Under the pieces are notes generated by a model. That model worked only from the letters and a program-made list of their open reading frames with translations. It made no database searches and was not told the origin of the DNA. The position numbers and the translations under genes are program-made. Below are positions 8,514 through 15,112 of a stretch of 33,812 nt of DNA, in pieces (position 1 is the stretch's first letter; the number at the start of each line of letters is the position of its first letter). This DNA is from Coemansia sp. RSA 487 (lineage: Eukaryota > Kickxellomycota > Kickxellomycetes > Kickxellales > Kickxellaceae), in assembly GCA_027577595.1 (NCBI GenBank), contig JANBRJ010000132.1, positions 1-33,812 of the forward strand, read 5' to 3'.

Positions 8514-9209
8514 TTATTGATCGTTGTTTTTACACACATTGTATTTCTCTACTATATAACTACTTACTTTATCGAAGGAATACCAGTCATCACTTATTGT
8601 CTTGGTGTATCCCGGACTCATAAACCCCTTTGTACCCATTTTGCTATTAGCTTTACCTACACTGTCGAAGTCTATCAGAACCAATCTATCGTCTTTAATC
8701 ATCACATTCCCAGGATTTATATCACCATGAACTATTCCGATAGAATGTAGGAATTCAATAGCATGCCTTAGCTGTTTGGTTATATCATTCGGATGTCTTA
8801 TTGTTGCTTTATCCAGAGTTGTATCCAGCTTTTCCAATACTATTCCTACAACCATATTGTTTTCTACAATACAACCATAGTATTTGCATATATTATCACA
8901 CATATTGTTTATTTTTTCATATGCCTCTATTTCATTCTTAACAGAATCTTTAAGAGTATTATCAAGCTCATAGTACGTTGCTATCGGTGATTTAATATAT
9001 CTATTCTCAATGCTTTCTGATATCCTATACCCTTCATATATTGGACATAAATCCTCTTTCCTTACTAACTTCCCGCCTTCAATATCTTTTGTAGATTCCA
9101 TTTGCTCCTCAGAAGGTTTACTGAACCACTCACCATCTTTGTTTTTGTAATTAATATAGTAGTATCTCTTCCCTTCTAACTCAATAGATATCTTACTAAT
9201 TAGTTCCAT
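8514..9209 (-). CDS. Small protein kinase-like protein
   Basis: 231 residues. A catalytic loop HGDINPGNVM lies at about residue 161 and a metal-binding IDFDS at about 177 (DFD in place of the usual DFG), both as in eukaryotic-type Ser/Thr kinases; GTKGFMSPGY follows as an activation segment with a PGY variant of the APE region. I see no clear glycine-rich loop, and the C-lobe is short, so it is a minimal or divergent kinase. The first 60 residues (YYYINYKNKDGEWF...) form a separate domain shared with the neighbouring 127-residue protein. Targets are unknown; the RPB2 heptad tail is one speculative possibility. An AAATTGATGG element lies upstream. Confidence 0.7.
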   Translation of the reverse strand: MELISKISIELEGKRYYYINYKNKDGEWFSKPSEEQMESTKDIEGGKLVRKEDLCPIYEGYRISESIENRYIKSPIATYYELDNTLKDSVKNEIEAYEKINNMCDNICKYYGCIVENNMVVGIVLEKLDTTLDKATIRHPNDITKQLRHAIEFLHSIGIVHGDINPGNVMIKDDRLVLIDFDSVGKANSKMGTKGFMSPGYTKTISDDWYSFDKVSSYIVEKYNVCKNNDQ

Positions 9210-9284
9210 ATGTTATTTGCACACCTAACAGAAGTAGTTACTCAATACTGTATTTGACACCATCAATTTAAAGTATACAAGAAT

Positions 9285-9668
9285 TTACGTTTCATAAGGT
9301 GGTGGATCGGGCGGGATATAGGCAGAGCTTGTTAAACATGTTGGAAGCATACAGTCAACAGTTTTAACGGTGATAACACTTGTAGTCAAGAAGTCTGATT
9401 CAAACCGATAGGCAGGAGTGGAGCACATATTCAGATGTTTTTTCAAGTGAATAGATATCATCACTTCTTGTAGCATACCAGAATATCTAGTGAGATGATC
9501 TACATATTTAGGAAAGAAATTCTCTGCATATACTCTTGTCCCTGTGAGTTCTTCAAGAGTGTAGTCTTTATCCTTTGTTCGGGCATGAAACCACTTACCA
9601 TCCTCTTCGTAGTTCACGAAGAAAGTATCGTCTACTATGCATTCTGAAAGTATCCTTCTTAGCACCAT
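9285..9668 (-). CDS. Kinase N-domain paralogue ending in a PPxY motif
   Basis: 127 residues. Residues about 15-55 (FFVNYEEDGKWFHARTKDKD...FFPKY) align with the N-terminal domain of the kinase encoded next to it (YYINYKNKDGEWF...LCPIY), so the two share a duplicated domain, but no kinase catalytic motifs are present here. The protein ends IPPDPPPYET. PPxY is the classic short motif that recruits NEDD4-type ubiquitin ligases and, in many enveloped viruses, the ESCRT machinery. No membrane segment is evident. A CTATAAAGTGA promoter element lies 46 bases before the ATG, with a CCGGAGTGC motif (minus strand, 9705-9713) between them. No other function can be named. Confidence 0.7.
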   Translation of the reverse strand: MVLRRILSECIVDDTFFVNYEEDGKWFHARTKDKDYTLEELTGTRVYAENFFPKYVDHLTRYSGMLQEVMISIHLKKHLNMCSTPAYRFESDFLTTSVITVKTVDCMLPTCLTSSAYIPPDPPPYET

Positions 9669-9714
9669 TATATAATCAAGTGAATTTTCACTTCTAGAAC
9701 TAATGCACTCCGGC

Positions 9715-9725
9715 TCACTTTATAG
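9715..9725 (-). promoter_or_regulatory. CTATAAAGTGA promoter element of the PPxY gene
   Basis: Exact minus-strand copy of the 11-base element at 7699-7709; 46 bases before the ATG at 9668. Confidence 0.55.
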
Positions 9726-9802
9726 ATGACATAAATCCAAACATGATTAGAGAAATCCAAGCTATAAATCCCATATTGCACTAAAACTATATAACAAATA
9801 AA

Positions 9803-9829
9803 TCAAGAAGTCGGAGTCAAACCGATAGG
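9803..9829 (-). repeat. Short duplicated fragment of the PPxY gene
   Basis: 27 intergenic bases match 25 of 27 bases of 9389-9415 inside the PPxY gene, same orientation (the part encoding YRFESDFL). It looks like the trace of an earlier tandem duplication. Confidence 0.5.
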
Positions 9830-9919
9830 ACGCACTCCGGAACTTCTAGATACTGACCTTCCTTCATAAACTGACTCCTGGATTGGCAAGTAATCAAGTA
9901 AATATTGTAATAGTAAACA

Positions 9920-10021
9920 ATGAAGAACTCACAAGATTGCTCAGGCTGTAACAGGGACTCAATTTCATGTGGCACTTGTAACAAGTGTCTGTCTTGCGGA
10001 TGTAGCTGCAGAGGTGTTTAA
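9920..10021 (+). CDS. Cys-rich microprotein (33 aa)
   Basis: A 33-residue frame with eight cysteines, in CxxC pairs at residues 7/10, 17/20, 23/26 and Cys 28 and 30. The spacing suits binding of one or two zinc ions or a metallothionein-like cluster. It has a free-standing ATG in an otherwise empty interval and a gene-end palindrome about 90 bases after its stop. I know no named family for it; it is too short for statistical support from coding alone, so expression evidence would decide. Confidence 0.45.
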   Translation: MKNSQDCSGCNRDSISCGTCNKCLSCGCSCRGV

Positions 10022-10111
10022 AGTTTATTCACGAAGCACATAATCAGATCTAGTTCAGGTTTCTTCCAGATTCTTTTCCTGACATCAGTATGATCTTGAA
10101 TCTGACAATAA

Positions 10112-10121
10112 CTTTTAAAAG
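10112..10121. terminator. CTTTTAAAAG between the microprotein and the small kinase-like gene
   Basis: Palindrome whose right half continues as TAAAAGTGA (10116-10124), 27 bases before the ATG at 10152; it may end one transcript and belong to the promoter of the next. Confidence 0.4.
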
Positions 10122-10151
10122 TGACGCAGAATAGGAGATATAAAACTGAAA

Positions 10152-10727
10152 ATGCCGAATAACTCTTTCGATATATCAATAATAGGTCAGCTCGTGCAGA
10201 AGACATACAACCGTATTATCAATAAGTATGGCGCTTATGACTGTATGTTATCCTATCATTATAACTACGTATCCATAAAGACAAAGAACAGTTTGGTGTT
10301 GAAGATATACGATTTCAACGATTTGTTCAAACCGCATTTGCAACAGGTGCTAGAATCTTCAATAAGAAATCAGATCGAGTGTATATCATCCATACAAAAC
10401 TCCGATCTTGAACATAAACCCTGCCATAGAATACTAGACCATGGAAAGGAAAACAATATAGAATGGCTGGTATTTAATTATATAGAGGGTAATACTCTAG
10501 GAGAAAATAATGAGGAAATTAAGGACGTGATAAGAGATGTTAGGTCAATAAGGAAAAACAGTCTAGTACTATCACATAATGACCTGCATCCAAACAATAT
10601 TATAGTTAGTAACGATGGTCTTATATACCTGATAGATTGGGAGATGGGTGGATTTCTGCAAAAAGACCAGGAAGAGACTAGCTATAGACAAAGAAAATAT
10701 CTTAAGGCGTTGGAGTGGTTGAAATGA
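10152..10727 (+). CDS. Small aminoglycoside/choline-kinase-like phosphotransferase
   Basis: 191 residues. The catalytic loop LSHNDLHPNNIIV is at about residue 139 and the metal-binding LIDWEMGG at about 160; HNDxxxxN followed by DWE is typical of the APH/choline kinase branch of the kinase fold, which phosphorylates small molecules or lipids. An acidic-basic stretch with WLVFNYIEGNTL fits the hinge between lobes. The N-lobe is short compared with usual family members of about 260-300 residues, so activity is uncertain. Substrate unknown. It is convergent with the replication-initiator-like gene, sharing the palindrome at 10747. Confidence 0.7.
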   Translation: MPNNSFDISIIGQLVQKTYNRIINKYGAYDCMLSYHYNYVSIKTKNSLVLKIYDFNDLFKPHLQQVLESSIRNQIECISSIQNSDLEHKPCHRILDHGKENNIEWLVFNYIEGNTLGENNEEIKDVIRDVRSIRKNSLVLSHNDLHPNNIIVSNDGLIYLIDWEMGGFLQKDQEETSYRQRKYLKALEWLK

Positions 10728-10746
10728 ATCAATCCACTAGCTACAA

Positions 10747-10756
10747 CTTTTAAAAC
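10747..10756. terminator. CTTTTAAAAC shared by two convergent genes
   Basis: Lies 19 bases after the plus-strand stop (10727) and 17 bases after the minus-strand stop (10774). Confidence 0.5.
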
Positions 10757-10773
10757 TCCAGCATACCCCTGAT

Positions 10774-12273
10774 TCATTCAAAAAGAATCTTCTCGCAGAC
10801 TATGTCCTTCACACCATTACAAGAAGTAAATCTAAGAGCTCTAACCTTGATGACAGAAGTCTCATCTTTAAGAATAGATCTCAAACTTTTCCCACACCTG
10901 ACCTGTTCTCCTGTAGCCATCTTACAACACATGTATTCCTTGCCGCGAAACATCACGCTCCCAACGCCCCGGACATCATACTCACCCCCAGGTACAAGAA
11001 CGCTATATGCAGGTCTACAATCTCTCGATCCAACCGATAGACTTGTCAGCGATCGAACCAAATCACTGATATTGTCGTCTTGATAACGTTCGGTCTCCGG
11101 AGGCTGCATCGTCACACTCGCTAACACCTTGCTTTGATGACTAAAACTCCTCGGCCAACCTATCATTCCCGTAGTCACACATCCAATGCCATAATCAATA
11201 AGATTGCGCTCCGGATTCTGGGGATAGAATCCTCCCCTTGGCCCTGGAACAAGAGTATAGATACTACCTCCATGATCACGCATATAGAGATCAACCCTCT
11301 CATCCAGACCATTTACCGTTATCAAACGAATAGGTATATCGTAAAAACTAAAATTACCCATCAACTTAACTATATCGCCAGCTCTATTAAGCGTCCTCTC
11401 TCCTCCTTGCATCTTACCGGTCATGCTATTCCACCAATGACAATAAGCAAACGAATTGCTCTCAACATTGTGTAGAGCAAGAACCTGTGTAATTCTACTA
11501 ACCATATTCTCCCATTGACGCCTAAACGATATCCTATAAGTCCTTGATCCAGAAAAACGATCATACAATTCCATAACACGCCTCTCATAGAAATCTCGAG
11601 AAAGTAGTTCACCTCCGTAGAAAGTTATCTCTATACGCATCATCCCAACATCCCTAAACTTCATCATCGTCTCAGTAATCGGATCATTCCCCATAAACTC
11701 ATACATACTACTACCAAGAACAACACGCACACCCTTACTCTCAATAAGCTCAACAAGCTTGTTATAGATCTTACAACGCACCTTATTCCCATCACTGTCA
11801 TACTCAAACCACGATAAACAATGCTTACCCACCCTGTTCTCTCTGTCCGCAACACAATCCTCATCCCAATCTTCGTTTTGCCTCAGAAATCTTAGAATCT
11901 CATCTCGCGTAGTTACAAACCCCACGTCGGCCGTATAATCAAAATCCACAAGATACACTCCCTTACTCTTAAGTACCCTGATATGCTCCCTCGTTACCTC
12001 CGGCGCTGTAACAACCATACGCACTCCCTTCTTACCATTCCCATTATCAGCCTTCATCACCGTAACCCTCGTCCCTAAAACATCCCTCACTCTACATCTC
12101 CCCTCCACAATCCCACAATCTGTCTCCAAAGTAATACTGTCATTGAACATCTCTGCTACCTCCCCAAATCCCACACACTCTTCTCCCCCAAACAAATAAT
12201 CTACCCCACTCACATCACTTAAATACTCCCTGTACCTCTTCAATATCCGATCTGATTTGCTCCCTATCATCAT
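10774..12273 (-). CDS. Replication-initiator-like / mobile-element-type protein of foreign composition
   Basis: 499 residues from the ATG at 12273; an in-frame GTG at 12303 would add ten residues. The order HCLSWFEYDSD, RCKIYNKLVELIESKGVR, then RIEITFYGGE and a Trp-containing segment recalls, from memory, a large family of poorly described proteins in early-diverging fungi that I associate with replication-type mobile elements; I cannot verify this and no catalytic tyrosine or HUH motif is certain. The sense strand is G-rich with many GTG, AGG and GGG codons, and the opposite strand is pyrimidine-rich, unlike neighbouring genes, which supports recent transfer. A CTATAAAGTGA promoter lies 79 bases upstream of the ATG. 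The adjacent structured region (12304-12884) may be functionally linked to it. Confidence 0.6.
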   Translation of the reverse strand: MMIGSKSDRILKRYREYLSDVSGVDYLFGGEECVGFGEVAEMFNDSITLETDCGIVEGRCRVRDVLGTRVTVMKADNGNGKKGVRMVVTAPEVTREHIRVLKSKGVYLVDFDYTADVGFVTTRDEILRFLRQNEDWDEDCVADRENRVGKHCLSWFEYDSDGNKVRCKIYNKLVELIESKGVRVVLGSSMYEFMGNDPITETMMKFRDVGMMRIEITFYGGELLSRDFYERRVMELYDRFSGSRTYRISFRRQWENMVSRITQVLALHNVESNSFAYCHWWNSMTGKMQGGERTLNRAGDIVKLMGNFSFYDIPIRLITVNGLDERVDLYMRDHGGSIYTLVPGPRGGFYPQNPERNLIDYGIGCVTTGMIGWPRSFSHQSKVLASVTMQPPETERYQDDNISDLVRSLTSLSVGSRDCRPAYSVLVPGGEYDVRGVGSVMFRGKEYMCCKMATGEQVRCGKSLRSILKDETSVIKVRALRFTSCNGVKDIVCEKILFE

Positions 12274-12352
12274 ACCTGATTCCTGCCCCCTTTCAAATTC
12301 CACTATGTTGTAAACTTACGGTAGCCAACGTTCGCCCCTTCTGTTGTAAGCC

Positions 12353-12363
12353 TCACTTTATAG
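12353..12363 (-). promoter_or_regulatory. CTATAAAGTGA promoter element of the replication-initiator-like gene
   Basis: Third exact copy of the 11-base element; 79 bases before the ATG at 12273 or 49 bases before the GTG at 12303. Confidence 0.5.
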
Positions 12364-12432
12364 ACCACTCCAAACTCTGACCCGCTGCCCCGGTGTGAGC
12401 CCCGCCATCACGATCCCCGCCCCACAGGGGGT

Positions 12433-12530
12433 GAACGAGCACGCATAACCGAGGCCCCTTGCAACCTAGGTATTTTCCTGTTTATTTTTAGGGTGCAAGA
12501 GGCGAGTTACGATCCAGAGTGCGTGCTATC
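12433..12530. other. Imperfect cruciform / long hairpin
   Basis: Inner arms CCCCTTGCAACCTA (12455-12468) and TAGGGTGCAAGAGG (12489-12502) pair at 12 of 14 positions around a 20-base loop; outer arms AGCACGCA (12438-12445) and TGCGTGCT (12520-12527) pair perfectly, with TAAC/GTTA between them. Confidence 0.5.
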
Positions 12531-12545
12531 GTAAGAAGTTCCTTA

Positions 12546-12555
12546 GTTTTAAAAG
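12546..12555. terminator. GTTTTAAAAG downstream of the cruciform
   Basis: Gene-end-type palindrome 16 bases past the cruciform, with no coding sequence before it; would mark the 3' end of a noncoding RNA if the signal is general. Confidence 0.35.
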
Positions 12556-12677
12556 CATGTGGCGAGGCGTTAGGGCGGGTGGTTGTCAAGTGTGAAGTAT
12601 CTGCAAGAAGAAGGGTCTAACGCTAGTGTCTTGAAGATGGGGCATCTTTATCTCGTGTGCTCTCTTTAGGTAGGGTT

Positions 12678-12708
12678 GTAGGGCAAACGTTGCCCTACGT
12701 TTTAAAAG
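12678..12708. terminator. Perfect 9-bp hairpin joined to GTTTTAAAAG
   Basis: GTAGGGCAA (12678-12686) and TTGCCCTAC (12690-12698) flank a 3-base loop and are followed at once by the palindrome at 12699-12708. On the minus strand the palindrome precedes the hairpin and lies 177 bases beyond the DIP1984 stop. Confidence 0.5.
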
Positions 12709-12727
12709 AGCCCCAAGCCCACCCTCA

Positions 12728-12864
12728 CAGTTAGTATTATTCAACAGAGCGGTGATGAATGTGAGTTGTAAGATTGCCCTTGTTAGATTTAAGTTGTAAG
12801 TCTAATCGGATACATGATGCTAAATAGATAAGCTTTGTTTTTCTGTTCGCCATAATACTAACTG
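12728..12864. repeat. 13-base inverted repeats bounding 137 bp
   Basis: CAGTTAGTATTAT (12728-12740) and its exact reverse complement ATAATACTAACTG (12852-12864). No target-site duplication is visible outside them. TAGTATTAT resembles the TAGTATTAC nick-site nonamer of rolling-circle replicons, but it is not in a stem loop. Confidence 0.45.
12737..12853 (-). CDS. Possible small protein (38 aa) inside the inverted-repeat segment
   Basis: An ATG-to-stop frame (MANRKTKLIYLASCIRLDLQ...) almost exactly spans the space between the two inverted repeats. It is basic and unrecognised, and could be chance. Confidence 0.2.
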   Translation of the reverse strand: MANRKTKLIYLASCIRLDLQLKSNKGNLTTHIHHRSVE

Positions 12865-12884
12865 CTACACCAGATTATATAGAG

Positions 12885-13346
12885 TCAATTTTCGACGAGG
12901 TTATTTGTCCAGTTTGCGGCTTGGATTTCCATATCTATTGTTCTTCTCTTTTCAGCTATCTTGTCCATCTTTTTGCGTATAGATGCAACATCGACGGTTG
13001 AAATGTTTAGTATCTCTTTCTTGCTGTATCTATCTGTTGTAGAGTTTGCATGGCTGGAAACAGAGTTTAGTATTCCATGAAGTCTTTGGAGTCTATCTCG
13101 TTCAGCAATAGCAGATGTCAGATTCAATCCTTCCGATGTCTTAGCAATCAGGTTTGTTGTGTTGATTTTGATGACTAGATCTTTGTATTCATTGAGCTTT
13201 ACGTACAGTTCACCGAGTAGTTCTTCAGGATCTTCAGCAGGGCTCATTCCTTCTTGAACTAAAGAGTTTCTAACCAGTCTCTCTTTGATTTCGTTTATTG
13301 ATCTTTCAAGATCGGAACGTAGTATTAGTGCTTCTGAGAGCTTCAT
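12885..13346 (-). CDS. DIP1984-family protein
   Basis: 153 residues. The sequence MKLSEALILRSDL, RNSLVQEGMSPAEDPEELLGEL, INTTNLIA, AERDRL, RYSKKEI and a C-terminal DMEIQAANWTNNL match, block for block, the bacterial DIP1984 family (sometimes annotated as septicolysin). The family is helical with N-terminal and C-terminal coiled coils and has no settled biochemical function. Length is as expected for the family and the frame looks whole. It starts 114 bases from the divergent A7-like gene, with AAGTGACATTACT upstream on its own strand. Finding a bacterial family in a giant-virus-type genome points to horizontal transfer. Confidence 0.85.
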   Translation of the reverse strand: MKLSEALILRSDLERSINEIKERLVRNSLVQEGMSPAEDPEELLGELYVKLNEYKDLVIKINTTNLIAKTSEGLNLTSAIAERDRLQRLHGILNSVSSHANSTTDRYSKKEILNISTVDVASIRKKMDKIAEKRRTIDMEIQAANWTNNLVEN

Positions 13347-13399
13347 TATTATTCCTGGATATCTGTCAGTGATTTATTTAGTAATGTCACTTGTAGTGC

Positions 13400-13408
13400 T
13401 AAAAGTGA
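13400..13408 (+). promoter_or_regulatory. TAAAAGTGA element upstream of the A7-like gene
   Basis: Ends 52 bases before the ATG at 13461; matches the TAAA(A)RTGA elements in front of other genes. GTTCGGTGTCTGG downstream resembles a block shared with the glycosyltransferase promoter. Confidence 0.4.
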
Positions 13409-13460
13409 GCTGACTCAAAGAGCTAATGCTGTTCGGTGTCTGGAATATGAGATTCTGGAG

Positions 13461-14987
13461 ATGAGTAACTTTTCAAGTCAAGTTCCTGAAGGCTATAAGA
13501 TCTCAGATTTCCTTTCTTCTATTAATCTGGATCTGATACCTTACTCATGCTACTTCTCAAGAGATGGATCAGATGTTGTCTTTAAGCAAAGAAGCGACTG
13601 CTCATGGTACATAAACAATAATGGGAAGTTGAGAATGATACCTGACACGTATGGAGTTCATGGATATATCAGGATTAATGATCATAGCGCTATTCCATTC
13701 TTTCTTTCGGAGGAAACCGGAGAGATATTCGTCTCGAGTCTTTGTAACTATGACAATTGGATTTCTCGAGACATTGATTCTATAAGTAAAGACTTTGTTA
13801 ATTTGAGAGTTACGGATAGTGATCAGGATATTCTTGATGTTATTGAGAAAGAGTTTAGTGGAGCTTTTGGGACAACTGTGAAGTTTATTTGCCAGCAGAA
13901 GGGATACTGTGTCAGAATAAGAGATATTCCGGATCAAGTCAGGGATGAAACGAGAAATAATACTCGTCTATCTGTTACAAGAAAGAGGTTTGGAACTTGT
14001 AATAAGAGATATCTCGTTTTTAATGGAGATGAAGATATCAATGTTGTGGGATCTTTTGACTCTAGCCATGTTTTCGTTCTGGATTCTGATCTTGAAACTA
14101 GACTTAACTGGAAGTTTGCTGGGAAAATAGCCAGAATAATAGTGAGTTATAACACTGCTGCAGGACGTGGTCCAAGACCTAACAACACACTCCCAGAAGA
14201 ATCTGTTAGACTCATGAAGGTTGATCCAAGAATCTATTACTGTGGAATTCTAAGGCATTGTCCAGTTAAGCCTATTCCTGTATCGAACTTCGATCAAGAT
14301 AAAGAAAAGAACAACGATCAACAAATACTTTTCCCAAAAGAGAATCCAGTTCTCTATAGAACAGTACCAGGTTATTACATCGGTCTGAAGATTAACAGAA
14401 TTCCTCCACCAGAGAATCACCCATATCCAGTTTATCCGGCATTTCCATGCTGCTTTAAGACATCTGGATATAATATGAAGAGTATCTATAAAGAATATAT
14501 CATGTCTTATGATGACGACGACTTCAGAAGGAGAGTTCATAAGTATATTATTAGGGTATCTTCTCAAACGCTGCTTAGTGTTGGGATGATTGGATCTCTG
14601 TATACGCCACTTAATCATATTTCATATCTCAAAGACTATATAAGAATTAGAGTAGTGAATTGGTTTGAACAGTTCGATTGCACTTTTGATGATATTGGAG
14701 AAGATGAATTTAGAGATTGCAAAGAAAATTTCTCCCTATTGGGCTACAGAGATAACACAATGCTGAGAAGGTACATTCAAGAGCCAAACCATGACATAAG
14801 GATAACTTACAGACTATTCGAGAAGAGGCTTTCAAAGAAGTTTTTAATATTTGTTAAGAACGAACAAAAGATGAATTACTTCAAGCCTACAATAAGAGGA
14901 GAGATTAATACAGAAGATACTGTCTTTATAATAGTTTATGTGCGTGAAGGTCTTGAAGGATTCGAAATGCTACAAGAAGGTAGTTAG
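13461..14987 (+). CDS. Probable poxvirus A7-like early transcription factor large subunit (VETF-L)
   Basis: 508 residues. The segment YPVYPAFPCCFKTS (about residue 325) followed by RRRVHKYIIRVSSQTLLSVGMIGSLYTPL is laid out like the conserved centre of VETF large-subunit homologues in giant viruses, which have a YPxxPCC motif, a helical linker and a G-x-L-P-type segment. In poxviruses this factor pairs with the D6 helicase subunit to recruit RNA polymerase to early promoters, and a D6/D11-type helicase is encoded at 26783-28852. The N-terminal 300 residues have no recognisable signature. The protein is shorter than poxvirus A7 (about 710 residues). The assignment is moderate: it rests on one motif block recalled from the family. 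Confidence 0.5.
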   Translation: MSNFSSQVPEGYKISDFLSSINLDLIPYSCYFSRDGSDVVFKQRSDCSWYINNNGKLRMIPDTYGVHGYIRINDHSAIPFFLSEETGEIFVSSLCNYDNWISRDIDSISKDFVNLRVTDSDQDILDVIEKEFSGAFGTTVKFICQQKGYCVRIRDIPDQVRDETRNNTRLSVTRKRFGTCNKRYLVFNGDEDINVVGSFDSSHVFVLDSDLETRLNWKFAGKIARIIVSYNTAAGRGPRPNNTLPEESVRLMKVDPRIYYCGILRHCPVKPIPVSNFDQDKEKNNDQQILFPKENPVLYRTVPGYYIGLKINRIPPPENHPYPVYPAFPCCFKTSGYNMKSIYKEYIMSYDDDDFRRRVHKYIIRVSSQTLLSVGMIGSLYTPLNHISYLKDYIRIRVVNWFEQFDCTFDDIGEDEFRDCKENFSLLGYRDNTMLRRYIQEPNHDIRITYRLFEKRLSKKFLIFVKNEQKMNYFKPTIRGEINTEDTVFIIVYVREGLEGFEMLQEGS

Positions 14988-14998
14988 ATTCATTTTCG

Positions 14999-15008
14999 AT
15001 TTTAAAAG
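14999..15008. terminator. ATTTTAAAAG after the A7-like gene
   Basis: Palindrome 12 bases past the stop at 14987. Confidence 0.45.
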
Positions 15009-15043
15009 GTTCGGCTGTTATTGAGTACATCATTGAAGATAAC

Positions 15044-15068
15044 GTTACAATTGATAGAGATAAAGTGG
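15044..15068 (+). promoter_or_regulatory. AATTGATAG and TAAAGTGG elements upstream of the secreted-protein gene
   Basis: GTTACAATTGATAG (15044-15057) is followed by TAAAGTGG (15061-15068), 44 bases before the ATG at 15113; both promoter-like motifs occur together here. Confidence 0.35.
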
Positions 15069-15112
15069 GTTGATGGGTACATTTCTTTCTTAATTTGTGT
15101 TAGCGTGTTACT

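Larger units (their letters stand above)
12304..12884. other. 580-base structured noncoding region
   Basis: No convincing gene. It contains the promoter at 12353-12363, a GC-rich stretch (about 12380-12435), a large imperfect cruciform (12433-12530), two TTTTAAAAG palindromes (12546-12555 and 12699-12708), a perfect 9-bp hairpin directly before the second palindrome, and a 13-base inverted repeat pair (12728-12740 / 12852-12864). Gene-end palindromes without genes suggest one or two noncoding transcripts; a replication origin is the other possibility. Confidence 0.5.

Noticed and set aside
10018-10206. Minus-strand frame of 62 residues with a hydrophobic middle
   Set aside because: It overlaps both the Cys-rich microprotein stop and the start of the kinase-like gene, crosses a gene-end palindrome, and has no promoter-like element.
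12304-12560. tRNA gene in the GC-rich part of the noncoding region
   Set aside because: No T-loop GTTCRANNC-like box or cloverleaf spacing could be found.
12728-12864. Miniature transposon bounded by the 13-base inverted repeats
   Set aside because: No flanking target-site duplication and no second copy in the window; kept only as an inverted repeat.
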